From contig JANYDM010000122.1 in NCBI GenBank assembly GCA_025363575.1, positions 1 through 39,047 on the forward strand: a stretch of 39,047 nucleotides of DNA, read 5' to 3'. The position numbers and the translations under genes were made by a program. The stretch's first letter is position 1, and each line of letters begins with the position of its first letter. This stretch comes from Betaproteobacteria bacterium (GTDB taxonomy: Bacteria; Pseudomonadota; Gammaproteobacteria; Burkholderiales; SG8-41). The notes under the pieces were generated by a model. The model was given only the letters and a program-made list of their open reading frames with translations. It was not told where the DNA came from and ran no database searches. Shown here one piece after another: positions 6,756-14,861 of the stretch.

Positions 6756-8368
6756 CACGCGTGCTGCGCGCCAGGGCGGCCGCTGTCGACGACAAACGTA
6801 TCGATGGTCGAGATGCCGCTGTCGGCGCGTTTCTCGCTGGCGAGTCCGCGCACGGTGGCGGTGCAGCGCTCGCGCGTTATCTCCATGCTCACGTAACCGC
6901 GCTTGCCGTTGCCGTAGCGTATATGTGGATTTTCTGCGAGAGCGGCCGCAATCTGCTTTACGTTGGGCCCCTGCGACGTGAGCGAGGTGCCGCAGAACTC
7001 GCTGGCGACGACCGGAGAATTGGCATCGTCGAAATCCGTTTTGAGGTCGGCGACCCAGGTGCAGTGCACGTCGCCGCTGATGATCAGCGGGTTAGACGCC
7101 CGCGATTGCACGACATCGTTCAGCAGTCGCGCGCGCGCGGCAGGATAGCCGTCCCACCCGTCGGTCCAGAAACTCTGGGCAGGTCCCGCCTTGCGGTCGT
7201 ACTGCGCCATCAACGTCTGCTGCGCAATGACGGTCCACTGCGCCCGCGTGCGCGCAAGGCCCTCTTTGAGCCATGCTTCCTGGGCTGCGCCCAGCATGGT
7301 GCGATCGGCGGCGAGCCGCTCGGCGCAGTCCGCAACCACGTTGCTGCCACCGCGGCCAGGCTTGGGACAGGCATGATGCGAACGGTACTGCCGGTCATCG
7401 AGTACGAAAAAGGTCGCGAGATTGCCGAACGCATAGCTGTCGTACAGCAGCGCGGCGGGTCCGCTCGGCAGAGCGCGCGGCGCAAGCGGCATGTGCTCAT
7501 AATAAGCCTGGTAGGCGGCGGCGCGGCGCACCAGAAAGTCGGGATCGAGGTCCTGGGCTTCGTCGTTCGCGTAGTCGTTATTGACTTCGTGATCGTCCCA
7601 CGTGACGAGCCACGGCGCCGCGGCATGCATCAGCTGCAAGTCTGCATCGCTTTTGTACAGCGCATAACGGTCGCGGTATTCAGCCAGCGTGCGGGGTTCG
7701 CCGGCATCATGCTTGCGCACATGGTTGCGTCCCCACGACGACTCGTAGATGTAGTCGCCCAGAAACACCACGAGGTCGAGGTTCTCGCGCGCCATGTGGC
7801 GGTAGGCGGCGAAATAACCCTGCTCGTACTGCTGGCAGGAAGCGAATGCAAAACGCAGGCGTTCGTTGGCGCCGTCACCGGCGGCGGCTGCAGTGCGCGT
7901 TCGTCCTGTGGTGCTGATTGCATCGCCGGCCATGAAACGGTACCAATACCAGCGCGCGGGTTCCAGGTTTTGCACTTCGACGCGCACGCTATGCGCAAGT
8001 TCAGGCGTTGCGGCTACGCTGCCGCGCTGGACAATATTGCGGAAATTTTCGTCGCGCGCAATTTCCCACTTTATCTCGATGTTTACCGGCATTGCGACGC
8101 CGGTGAGACGTGTCCACAGCACTACGCTGCGCGGCCGCGGCGAGCCGGAAGCCACCCCGAGCGTGAATGGATAAGCGTCGAACTGCGATTGCGCGCGCAG
8201 CGGCCGCACGAACGGCGGCGCGAACAGGCTGGCCGCGGCAAGCGCGGCGGCCATGCGCAACACGGTCCGCCGGCGCTGCGCGAACGGCAAATCACGCGGT
8301 GCCGCCCGGCGCAGCCACTCAGCGAGAAATGGCTTGTTCATCGGCTGATACTTGCGCGCGTCGCTCAC
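6755..8368 (-). CDS. PhoD-like alkaline phosphatase/phosphodiesterase, Tat-exported
   Basis: A 537-residue metallophosphoesterase of the PhoD family, expected to hydrolyse phosphomono- or diesters outside the cytoplasm with Ca/Fe-type metal centres. The N-terminus has a twin-arginine signal (QRRRTVLRM near residue 31, then an Ala-rich core). A PhoD N-terminal domain (YPFTLGVASGSPRPRSVVLW) is followed by metal-ligand motifs ASCQQYE (~176), GDYIYE (~204), WDDHEVNND (~257) and GDVH (~432). The start is GTG 8368; ATG at 8341 is an alternative and keeps the Tat signal. It sits 16 nt after PrpD and directly before GST. A phosphatase is unexpected in a carboxylate-degradation operon and may be a passenger or may act on a phosphorylated or organophosphorus substrate. 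Confidence 0.9.
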   Translation of the reverse strand: MSDARKYQPMNKPFLAEWLRRAAPRDLPFAQRRRTVLRMAAALAAASLFAPPFVRPLRAQSQFDAYPFTLGVASGSPRPRSVVLWTRLTGVAMPVNIEIKWEIARDENFRNIVQRGSVAATPELAHSVRVEVQNLEPARWYWYRFMAGDAISTTGRTRTAAAAGDGANERLRFAFASCQQYEQGYFAAYRHMARENLDLVVFLGDYIYESSWGRNHVRKHDAGEPRTLAEYRDRYALYKSDADLQLMHAAAPWLVTWDDHEVNNDYANDEAQDLDPDFLVRRAAAYQAYYEHMPLAPRALPSGPAALLYDSYAFGNLATFFVLDDRQYRSHHACPKPGRGGSNVVADCAERLAADRTMLGAAQEAWLKEGLARTRAQWTVIAQQTLMAQYDRKAGPAQSFWTDGWDGYPAARARLLNDVVQSRASNPLIISGDVHCTWVADLKTDFDDANSPVVASEFCGTSLTSQGPNVKQIAAALAENPHIRYGNGKRGYVSMEITRERCTATVRGLASEKRADSGISTIDTFVVDSGRPGAQHA

Positions 8369-8384
8369 GCCCGCTCAGACGCGC

Positions 8385-9767
8385 TCAAGCGCGTTTAGCC
8401 AGCTTGTCGAGCAGAGGCCGGATGCTGGGCAGCGTCTCGATGGCCAGCAGCATCTGCGCCGTTTCGTCGGCGACTTTCGCGCCGACGACCTCCGCGGCGT
8501 TATGCCGGTACTTTTCGACGACGTGCGCCGGCGGAGCGGGCCGTTTGGCATCGCCGAGCGGGATTTCAATCGGCTGCATGATGGTTTTGCCGTTGGCAAC
8601 GATGACGAGTACGCCGAGCGGACCGTGCTCCTTCGATGCCGGATCTTCGATCGTCTTGAACTTGCCGAGATGGTTCTGCAGTTCCGGCCGCTTGAATAGG
8701 GCATCGGAGAAAGTGTTCTTGACGACATAGCCGTCGAGAATCGCGCAGGCGACCGGATACTCATAACCGAATTTGCCCGAGAATTCGCCGGCCGGCCGCA
8801 CCCGGAAGTAAGGCTGCAGATGCGGCACGCGAATGTCCACCGACGTCAGGTCCTTGAGCGACAGGCCCGTCTGCTCCCGGAAGGCGAGCGCAGCGTCGAT
8901 TGCGCCTTGCGCGATATAGCCACATGGATATTTTTTGAGCCGCCAGGTGTCGGCAATGTGCCACTTCGAAAGGCCAGCCGTGGCTTTACCGATGTCGACG
9001 CCTTCCATTCTGCCCGCTGCGACCACGCTGTTGACGTAACCGAGCGGTGAATCGAGCGCGTCGGGGTTGGCTTCAAAACCGTTAGATGCGAGCTCGGCGG
9101 CCATGACGCCAGCTTGCGACGCGATACCGCCATGCAGCGGTTTGGTATGCGTGCCGAAATTGCCGGTAATACCGCCGGCCTGCGATGCAGCTATGCCCCA
9201 GGCATGACGCTGCTGCGAGGCGTTCAGGCCCAACAGCTTGCCCGACACCGTGGCTGAAGTGAGAGGGCCGAACAGCGCCGTGCTATGCAGGCCGTGAAAC
9301 TGGTCGGCTCGGCGCGGCACTATGCGCGACAGTGCTTCGCCGATTTCGAAGCCGGCGATGTATGCCTCCAGCACCTCGCGGCCGCTGCAGTCGCGCGTTT
9401 CGCCGGTGGCAAGCATCGCTGGCACCAATACGACGCTCGGATGGCCGAAGCTCGAACAGTCATCGAAGTCGAGCGTATGGCCGAGCGTGCCGTTGACGAG
9501 AGCGGCCAGCCACGTCGATGTTTTCCGGGGATTGCCGAGCACCGTTGCTTCGTTCGATGTGCAGCGGTCGACCATGTTCTGCACTTTGACGCCGGGATCT
9601 TCGCCGACGCCGGCCAGCGCGACGCCGATCTGATCGAGTATGGCAAGCTTCGCAACGTCGACGTCGCGTTTGGGTACCTTGTCCAGGCTCACGCCCGCAA
9701 CGTATTCCGCCAGGGTCTGTCCAAAATCCACTTTACCTCCTTCGTTGTTGTCTGCCTGCATATTCAT
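8385..9767 (-). CDS. MmgE/PrpD family protein
   Basis: A member of the family holding 2-methylcitrate dehydratase, cis-aconitate decarboxylase and iminodisuccinate epimerase, all acting on polycarboxylates in the cytoplasm. Family marks are LAEYVAGVSL, LDQIGVALAG, GTLGHTLDFDD, GHPSVVLVPAMLA, the GTHTKPLHGGIASQ stretch and KKYPCGYIAQGAIDA. I start at ATG 9767, which overlaps the Bug stop (ATGA) and gives 460 residues. An alternative GTG at 9731 follows a near-perfect AAGGAGGT only a few nt upstream and would give 449 residues beginning nearer the usual family start. It lies between a Bug receptor and PhoD. It is distinct from the second PrpD-family gene at 28567. Substrate unknown. Confidence 0.9.
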   Translation of the reverse strand: MNMQADNNEGGKVDFGQTLAEYVAGVSLDKVPKRDVDVAKLAILDQIGVALAGVGEDPGVKVQNMVDRCTSNEATVLGNPRKTSTWLAALVNGTLGHTLDFDDCSSFGHPSVVLVPAMLATGETRDCSGREVLEAYIAGFEIGEALSRIVPRRADQFHGLHSTALFGPLTSATVSGKLLGLNASQQRHAWGIAASQAGGITGNFGTHTKPLHGGIASQAGVMAAELASNGFEANPDALDSPLGYVNSVVAAGRMEGVDIGKATAGLSKWHIADTWRLKKYPCGYIAQGAIDAALAFREQTGLSLKDLTSVDIRVPHLQPYFRVRPAGEFSGKFGYEYPVACAILDGYVVKNTFSDALFKRPELQNHLGKFKTIEDPASKEHGPLGVLVIVANGKTIMQPIEIPLGDAKRPAPPAHVVEKYRHNAAEVVGAKVADETAQMLLAIETLPSIRPLLDKLAKRA

Positions 9768-10735
9768 TGCGGGAACGCATCTTTTTTCATGCCGAGAGTG
9801 GCCGTCAGTTTGCTCCACTTTTCAACTTCGGCCTTGATGTAGTTTGGAAAATCGTTCCCGTCTTTGTCTAAAGTCACGGTCGCGCCTTGGGCGACCAGTT
9901 GCTCCTGCACGTCGGCGCGACGCAGCGCCCTGGCTGTTTCGCCGCGCAGTGTAGCGATAATATCGTCCGCTGTGCCGGCAGGCGCCATGAGCCCGAACCA
10001 GGTCACCGTTTCGAAGCCGGGATAGCCGGACTCGGCGACGGTCGGCACTTGCGGCGTGACCGGCGAGCGCTGCAAGCTGCTCACGGCGAGCGCGCGCAGC
10101 TTGCCGCTGCCGACATGCGGAAGCGCCGACAGCATGTTGCAGAAAAACATCTCGATATGTCCGCCAATCAAATCAGTCAACGCAAGGCCGCTGCCTTTGT
10201 ACGGCACATGCGTGAGGGCGATGCCGGCTGCACGTTTAAAGAGTTCCGCCGTCAAATGCGGCGTCGTCCAGTTGCCGGTGGATGCAAAATTAATCGCGCC
10301 GGGCTTCGCGCGCGCAAGGGCAACGAGATCCGCCAGCGATTTCACCGGCATCGCCGGGTTCACCACCAGGATGAAAGGCACCGACGCCATGCGCGCGACC
10401 GGCGCAAAGTCGCGCGGCGAATACGGTACTTTGCTGGTCAGCGGAGTCATGATCAGTGCCGATCCACCGGAATACAGCGTGTAGCCGTCGGGAGAGGCCC
10501 TGGCTGCGAGCTCGGTGCCTATGATGCCGCCAGCGCCGCCGCGATTGTCGACCACGAAAGATTGTCCCGCGAATTCACCCAGGCGCGGCACGACGATGCG
10601 CGTGACGAGGTCGTTGCCCGAGCCCGGCGGGAAGGGCACGATGACGCGCACGACTTTGACGGGATAGGGCAGCGCGGCGGCGCATGCAGAACTTATGAGC
10701 GCGACGGCCGCGGCGCACAGGCAGCGTTCAATCAA
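9764..10735 (-). CDS. Bug/TctC-family periplasmic substrate-binding protein, TTG start coupled to FAD gene
   Basis: A 323-residue Bug receptor with YPVKVVRVIVPFPPGSGNDL, VVDNRGGAGG, SPDGYTLYSGG and HVPYKGSGLALTDLIGG. The frame is open much further upstream, but that part lies inside the FAD oxidoreductase and is Arg-rich shadow. The only start that leaves a signal peptide of normal size (MIERCLCAAAVALISSACAA) is TTG 10735, which overlaps the upstream stop as TTGA. Its own stop overlaps PrpD as ATGA. It is the only Bug receptor in the minus-strand operon and is additional to the ABC-type binding protein at 16631, so this operon may import two ligands or use one receptor for sensing. Confidence 0.88.
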   Translation of the reverse strand: MIERCLCAAAVALISSACAAALPYPVKVVRVIVPFPPGSGNDLVTRIVVPRLGEFAGQSFVVDNRGGAGGIIGTELAARASPDGYTLYSGGSALIMTPLTSKVPYSPRDFAPVARMASVPFILVVNPAMPVKSLADLVALARAKPGAINFASTGNWTTPHLTAELFKRAAGIALTHVPYKGSGLALTDLIGGHIEMFFCNMLSALPHVGSGKLRALAVSSLQRSPVTPQVPTVAESGYPGFETVTWFGLMAPAGTADDIIATLRGETARALRRADVQEQLVAQGATVTLDKDGNDFPNYIKAEVEKWSKLTATLGMKKDAFPQ

Positions 10736-12297
10736 GCTGCGCCTGCGGCATTGCGGCCGGCGATGCGCCCGGTGACGATGCATTCGGCGATGTTGCCGCC
10801 GGAAAGGTAAAGATGCCCGAACGAGCTGCCGAGTTCGCCCGCCGAGTAGAGGCGGGGGATCGGCTTGCCGTACACGTCGATGACGCGCTGTTCTGCATCG
10901 TGTACCGGCCCGCCTTGCGTATTCGACAGCGTTGCCCACACGGGAGCGCCATAGTACGGCGGCGTTTTGATCGGTTGCATCGAGCCGCCCGGACGCTGGA
11001 AATCCTCGTCGCTCCCGCGCGCGCACAGCGCGTTCCAGCGGGCGACGCTCTGCTCGAATGCAGTGGCGTCAATGTTGAGCAGGCGCGCAAGTTCGGCCAG
11101 TGAATCCGTGCGTTTCAGAATGCCGAGCCCGACTTCCTGCAGATTGTCGTCGCTCCACTCGTAAAGAATGCCTTCGTCGTTGGACGTCGCCTTGCCGAGC
11201 GGATACATCTTGCGGCCTTCTTCGTCGCAGATCAGGTAGGCGGGATTGCGCGGGAAGCTTTGCGTGACGGGATCGAACTGCTGCAACTGCCGCACGCCGG
11301 TGTCCTGCGTGTACGGCTGGTACTCGGACATGAACCGCTTGCCCGCCTGATCGACGAGTATCCATGCCATTTTGACTTTGACCTTGTCCGCTTCCCCCGG
11401 AAACCAGTCGGGCATGCGTTTCACGCGTATGCCGTACGGATAATTCGCGTCGGTATGTTTGAAGCCGTAAGCGCCATGGATATGCCACATGTGCCAGAGC
11501 GCCGCGCCGAGGTCCTGCGCCATGCGGATGCCGTCGCCGCTGTTCATGCGCGCGGCGGCATTGAGCACGGGTTTGCTTTCGAAGAACTGCGCTTTCATTT
11601 CAGCATTGCCCTCGAAGCCGCCACAGGCGAGCACGAGGCCGCGACGCGCTTCGATGCTGCGCTCGGCGCCATTACTCATTACGCGGACACCGCGAACTGT
11701 GCGCGTGGCGGGGTCGGTGATCAATTGCAGCGCTGGCGTGGCGAGGCGGATTTCGACTTTTTGTTTCAGCAAATGTTCGTGCACCATCCTGAATAGCTTG
11801 GGGCCGCCCGGCGCGCCATTGGCCCACGGGTAGGTCGCGCGCGCATCAAAGCCGGGAATATCCATCACCGTCGTGTGATAAAACGTGTCGGTCCCCGGCA
11901 GCGGGTAGTTGGCGCGGATCTGCCGCCGGTACGGGTCGCCGCTTTTTTCGCGCAGCGCGTTTTCTTCGATCGAATTCGCGATCGCCGCGTTATTGATTTT
12001 GCCGAGCTCGCGCACATAGTGTTCGAGGCCGCACATGCCAGTCGCGAGCACGCGCAGAACGTCGTCCGGCGTGCGTCCGTCGTTGGTCGTTTTCAGATAG
12101 AGAAAAGCCTGCTCGGGATCGCGCGCGCTGCGCACCGCGCCGTACGAGCAAATCGACAGACCGCCGGGCACCGGCGATTTCTCTATTAAAAGCGTTTTGG
12201 CCCCGGCCTGCGCGGCATTCAAGGCGGCAATGCCGCCGGCCAGGCCGAAGCCGGCGACGACTACGTCATACGATTCGTCGAATTTTTGGATTGTCAT
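10732..12297 (-). CDS. FAD-dependent oxidoreductase (fumarate reductase / ketosteroid dehydrogenase superfamily)
   Basis: A 521-residue flavoprotein with an FAD_binding_2 fold. The N-terminal dinucleotide site is DVVVAGFGLAGGIAALNAA (about residues 11-29), with EKSPVPGG downstream. The C-terminal flavin-closing motif is RLYSAGELGSSFGHLYLSGG near residue 485, followed by NIAECIVTGRIAG. Such enzymes reduce or dehydrogenate C-C bonds next to a carbonyl or carboxylate. There is no signal peptide or haem motif, so this is a soluble cytoplasmic enzyme and not flavocytochrome c. ATG 12297 lacks a clear ribosome site and follows a 126-nt gap. Its stop overlaps the Bug start (TTGA). Likely role: oxidation or reduction of a pathway intermediate. 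Confidence 0.88.
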   Translation of the reverse strand: MTIQKFDESYDVVVAGFGLAGGIAALNAAQAGAKTLLIEKSPVPGGLSICSYGAVRSARDPEQAFLYLKTTNDGRTPDDVLRVLATGMCGLEHYVRELGKINNAAIANSIEENALREKSGDPYRRQIRANYPLPGTDTFYHTTVMDIPGFDARATYPWANGAPGGPKLFRMVHEHLLKQKVEIRLATPALQLITDPATRTVRGVRVMSNGAERSIEARRGLVLACGGFEGNAEMKAQFFESKPVLNAAARMNSGDGIRMAQDLGAALWHMWHIHGAYGFKHTDANYPYGIRVKRMPDWFPGEADKVKVKMAWILVDQAGKRFMSEYQPYTQDTGVRQLQQFDPVTQSFPRNPAYLICDEEGRKMYPLGKATSNDEGILYEWSDDNLQEVGLGILKRTDSLAELARLLNIDATAFEQSVARWNALCARGSDEDFQRPGGSMQPIKTPPYYGAPVWATLSNTQGGPVHDAEQRVIDVYGKPIPRLYSAGELGSSFGHLYLSGGNIAECIVTGRIAGRNAAGAA

Positions 12298-12423
12298 TTT
12301 TTAAGATCGTTTGTCACAGAGAGCAGAGAGGGCATAAAGAAGAGCCAAAAAACAGATTGTCTTGATTGCTGCGGCGCTTAATTTTCCTCTGCGCCCTCCT
12401 TGGCGAAGTTTTAAGTTCTTGCG
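12298..12423. other. Non-coding gap inside the minus-strand operon
   Basis: This 126-nt stretch between the VOC gene and the FAD gene is AT-richer than its surroundings. It holds purine/pyrimidine strings (CAGAGAGCAGAGAGGGC near 12316-12332 and CCTCTGCGCCCTCC near 12391-12404) that are partly complementary. The style resembles dispersed CTCTG-type intergenic repeats. No gene or confident promoter is seen. It could hold an internal promoter or processing site that separates the last five genes. Confidence 0.4.
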
Positions 12424-13368
12424 TTAAGCAGCGGCTGCACCGAATTCGAGGCCCGGGCTTCTGGCCGGCTCGAACACGATGATGCCGCCGACGCTCGACG
12501 GCGGCACTACATAGAATCGTTCGGCGTCGAGCGCGCCGTGGGCGTAGTCGGTCGCCGCGATATGCTTGCGCGTGGCTTCCATGCTGCCGCTGGCAAGAGC
12601 ATAGCCGACGATCCATGGCAAAGTGGCCGGCTCGACGTTGAAAACACGCCGGATCACCGCGGGCGACTTGAACAATACCCGGCCGCGCGACGTGTCGACA
12701 TGCCATCGGTCATCATCGCCGGCTGCTTTCAGGCCAGTGAAGCGCGCGTAGCGGGCAGCTGCCTCCGCCGGGTCTTCCATGCAGAGGATGACCGCGGTCA
12801 GGGCAGTTGCGCGGTTCGCGTGCTTGAGCCACTGCGGCTGCCACACCAGTTCCGGCGTGTGATGCTGGCAAAACTGGATGCGCCCTTCGGCCATGACGCC
12901 CGGCGCGACCCGTACGATGGTGAAGCGTGCCGTGTCCTGGCCCTGTGGCGTATCGAGCTGGCGCTGCAATGCAATGGGTTCCAGCGGCGAGAATCCCTCG
13001 TGCGCGAGGCGGGCGTAATCGGCCTCGGGCGCGCCGGTGCCGAATATGATCGAGTGGACGCCGACGTAGCGCTGCATCGCTTCCCGCAGCTGGTTGGCCA
13101 CCGGCGTGTCGCCAGTCGGAGTCAGGAATTCGAGATAACCGCGCTTGAGCATGATGCAGCGGTTGCCGGTGCCGGCCGGCAGCAGCGGACCGCCCGGCTC
13201 GAAGCGATTCGATTGCGCCGAAAAGGGTGTTAGCGTGAATCCCAATTTTTCGAGCGCCGGTGCCGCATTGTCGATATGCGGCACGAAATGCGCGAGGTGA
13301 TCCAGCGTGAGCTTGCCAGGTCTCGGCGCTTGAGCGGCGGCCAGTTTTGCGAACGCTGCGGGCGTCAT
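12424..13368 (-). CDS. VOC-superfamily protein with glyoxalase-like domain
   Basis: A 314-residue protein starting with a spacer, then LTLDHLAHFVPHIDNAAPAL, the usual start of a Glyoxalase_3-type (PF13468-like) vicinal-oxygen-chelate module. The His in LDHLAHF and the Glu in YLEFLTPTGD are candidate metal ligands. A second, weaker module (ALTAVILCMEDPAEAAARYARFTG) follows near residue 190. VOC enzymes bind a divalent metal and act as lyases, isomerases, epimerases or extradiol dioxygenases. The sequence is not close enough to known extradiol enzymes to claim ring cleavage, but it is the only candidate for such a step in the operon. ATG 13368 lies 2 nt after the RidA stop, so the two are tightly linked. 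Confidence 0.8.
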   Translation of the reverse strand: MTPAAFAKLAAAQAPRPGKLTLDHLAHFVPHIDNAAPALEKLGFTLTPFSAQSNRFEPGGPLLPAGTGNRCIMLKRGYLEFLTPTGDTPVANQLREAMQRYVGVHSIIFGTGAPEADYARLAHEGFSPLEPIALQRQLDTPQGQDTARFTIVRVAPGVMAEGRIQFCQHHTPELVWQPQWLKHANRATALTAVILCMEDPAEAAARYARFTGLKAAGDDDRWHVDTSRGRVLFKSPAVIRRVFNVEPATLPWIVGYALASGSMEATRKHIAATDYAHGALDAERFYVVPPSSVGGIIVFEPARSPGLEFGAAAA

Positions 13369-13370
13369 CG

Positions 13371-13763
13371 TCAGGACGGGCGGCGTGCGATGAAATCGAT
13401 TTCTATACGGGCGTCGCGTGCGAGGCCGCTCACGCCTACACAGGTGCGCGCCGGACGGCGGCCCGCCGGAAAATATCCGGCGTAGACATTGTTCATGCGC
13501 TCGTAGTCGTCCTTGAAATGCGTGAGAAAGATGCGTGCGGACACCACATGCTCGAGACCGAGCTTGCAGCCATCCAGCACGCGCTGCAGGTTGGCCATCA
13601 CCTGACGCGTCTGCGCTTCGATGCCTTCCGGGTAAGGCGAGTCGTTCGCGGTGCCGGTAAACGGCATCTGGCCGGTGACGAACACCCAGCCGTCCTGCTC
13701 GACGGCGTGGCTGAAAGGCGCGACCGGGTCAGGCGCGCCGTCTATCATGTGAAAGATCGGCAT
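13371..13763 (-). CDS. RidA/YjgF/UK114 family protein
   Basis: A 130-residue single-domain Rid protein. Family members hydrolyse reactive enamines/imines or act on related keto-enol compounds. Visible marks are PFSHAVEQDGWVFVTGQMPF near the start, the EAQTRQVMANLQRVLDGCKLGLEHVV helix and the C-terminal VGVSGLARDARIEIDFIA. The classical ligand Arg position (usually RxxxxV near residue 105) falls in the ARTCVGV stretch. The start ATG 13763 is preceded by the repeat hairpin at 13768-13840. With VOC 2 nt downstream it forms a pair. In catabolic operons such proteins often process aminomuconate-like or 2-iminoacid intermediates, but the substrate here is unknown. Confidence 0.9.
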   Translation of the reverse strand: MPIFHMIDGAPDPVAPFSHAVEQDGWVFVTGQMPFTGTANDSPYPEGIEAQTRQVMANLQRVLDGCKLGLEHVVSARIFLTHFKDDYERMNNVYAGYFPAGRRPARTCVGVSGLARDARIEIDFIARRPS

Positions 13764-13767
13764 TTTC

Positions 13768-13840
13768 AGGATTGAGGATTGCGGATTGAGACTGGAGTTT
13801 AAGGCTTTTCCTCGATCCGCAATCCTCGTTCCTCAATCCT
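13768..13840 (-). repeat. Intercistronic imperfect hairpin of GGATTGAGG-type repeats
   Basis: The left arm 13768-13790 (AGGATTGAGGATTGCGGATT and onward) is nearly the reverse complement of 13811-13840; the right arm carries a 7-nt insertion. It fills almost the whole 80-nt gap between the dehydrogenase stop and the RidA start. It shares its GGATT/AATCC unit with the element at 2878-2960. No T-run follows on the minus strand. It may damp read-through or protect upstream mRNA from 3' exonucleases. Confidence 0.65.
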
Positions 13841-13843
13841 TTG

Positions 13844-14854
13844 CTAATAGCCCTGCGTGCGGTCGACCTGGCTGGTTAGCGGCTTGCCCGCAAGCTTGCG
13901 CGCAAAATTCGCGAACCACGTGTCGCACAGGAAGTCCATGTAGCGCGGATCGTCGCAAGACGTATGCGGCGATATGAAGAGGTTGCGCGTCGTCCAGATC
14001 GGCGCATCGGCCGGCAGCGGCTCGGGGCTGTGCACGTCGAGTACGGCGCCGGCAAGTTCGCCTTGGTCGAGCTTATCGCATAACGCGGCGTAATCGACGA
14101 CCGGCGCGCGGCCTATGTTGATGAGCCCGGCCGAAGGTTTCATGAGATCGAGGCGCGCGCGATTCATCAGGTTTCTGGTGCTGGCGGTCAACGGCGTGGT
14201 AACGATGACGAAATCGGCTTTCGGCAGCACGCTGTCCAGCTTCGCAACTTTGCACGCGCTGTGCGCGGGCTTCCCGGCCTTGCCGCTGCGCGTGACCGCA
14301 ATGACTTTGAGTTCGAGTTTTCGCGCGGCGCGGCCGGCCGCGCTGCCGAGGTCGCCGAAACCGATGACTACTGCTGTCTTACCGGCGATCGGCGCCGTGA
14401 ACAGCGGTTCCCATTTTCTGTCGTGCTGATTGGCCATCATCGCGGGCGCGCGGGTCTGCAGCATCAACAACGCCATCGTGCAATAGTCTTCGGCCTTGTC
14501 GCCGTGCGCGCCGCTGTTGTTGGTCAGCGTGATATCGGCAGGCAGCCAGTCGAGCGGAAGCAGGCCATCGATGCCGGCGCCGGTGGTCTGCAGCCACTGC
14601 AGCAAGGGCGCTCGCTCGCGCAGACGCTCGCGCGGCGGATTTGAATTGATCATGAAGTCCGCGGTCTTCAACGCTTCGTCGAGGATGTCACCATCCCAGC
14701 CGATCGTGACCTTGAGCCGTTTGGCCAGGGCGCGGTGTCGTTTTATGGCGGCCGCATAAATGGGTTCGGTCAACTGAAACAGAGCCTGGCGCTGGCGACT
14801 GTTTTCAACGTGCAGATGATAAACACGGGCTTTTTTTGTGGCTGATTTGGGCAT
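13844..14854 (-). CDS. D-2-hydroxyacid dehydrogenase family protein
   Basis: A 336-residue D-isomer-specific 2-hydroxyacid dehydrogenase. The Rossmann motif GFGDLGSAAGRAA lies near residue 165. Catalytic residues are visible as Arg in NIGRAPVVDY, Glu in HSPEPLP and His in ISPHTSC. The N-terminal catalytic domain includes LLQWLQTTGAGIDGLL, typical of the GhrA/GyaR-like branch. It starts at ATG 14854, 7 nt after the dioxygenase beta stop, so it is cotranscribed with the oxygenase. It may reduce a 2-oxoacid formed downstream of ring attack. It is not a duplicate of the enzyme at 2978: the two differ throughout the N-terminal domain. Confidence 0.9.
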   Translation of the reverse strand: MPKSATKKARVYHLHVENSRQRQALFQLTEPIYAAAIKRHRALAKRLKVTIGWDGDILDEALKTADFMINSNPPRERLRERAPLLQWLQTTGAGIDGLLPLDWLPADITLTNNSGAHGDKAEDYCTMALLMLQTRAPAMMANQHDRKWEPLFTAPIAGKTAVVIGFGDLGSAAGRAARKLELKVIAVTRSGKAGKPAHSACKVAKLDSVLPKADFVIVTTPLTASTRNLMNRARLDLMKPSAGLINIGRAPVVDYAALCDKLDQGELAGAVLDVHSPEPLPADAPIWTTRNLFISPHTSCDDPRYMDFLCDTWFANFARKLAGKPLTSQVDRTQGY

Positions 14855-14861
14855 GGATATC

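Noticed and set aside
6761..8398. A 545-codon open frame on the + strand opposite PhoD
   Set aside because: It is the antisense shadow of a GC-rich gene whose metal motifs, Tat signal and family length are all on the minus strand. Its product is Arg/Ala/Val-rich without any motif.
12424..13368. Calling the VOC protein an extradiol ring-cleavage dioxygenase
   Set aside because: The operon lacks a ring-cleavage enzyme and this would fill the gap, but the sequence reads as a generic glyoxalase-like domain, and the extradiol signature with its His/His/Glu spacing was not found.
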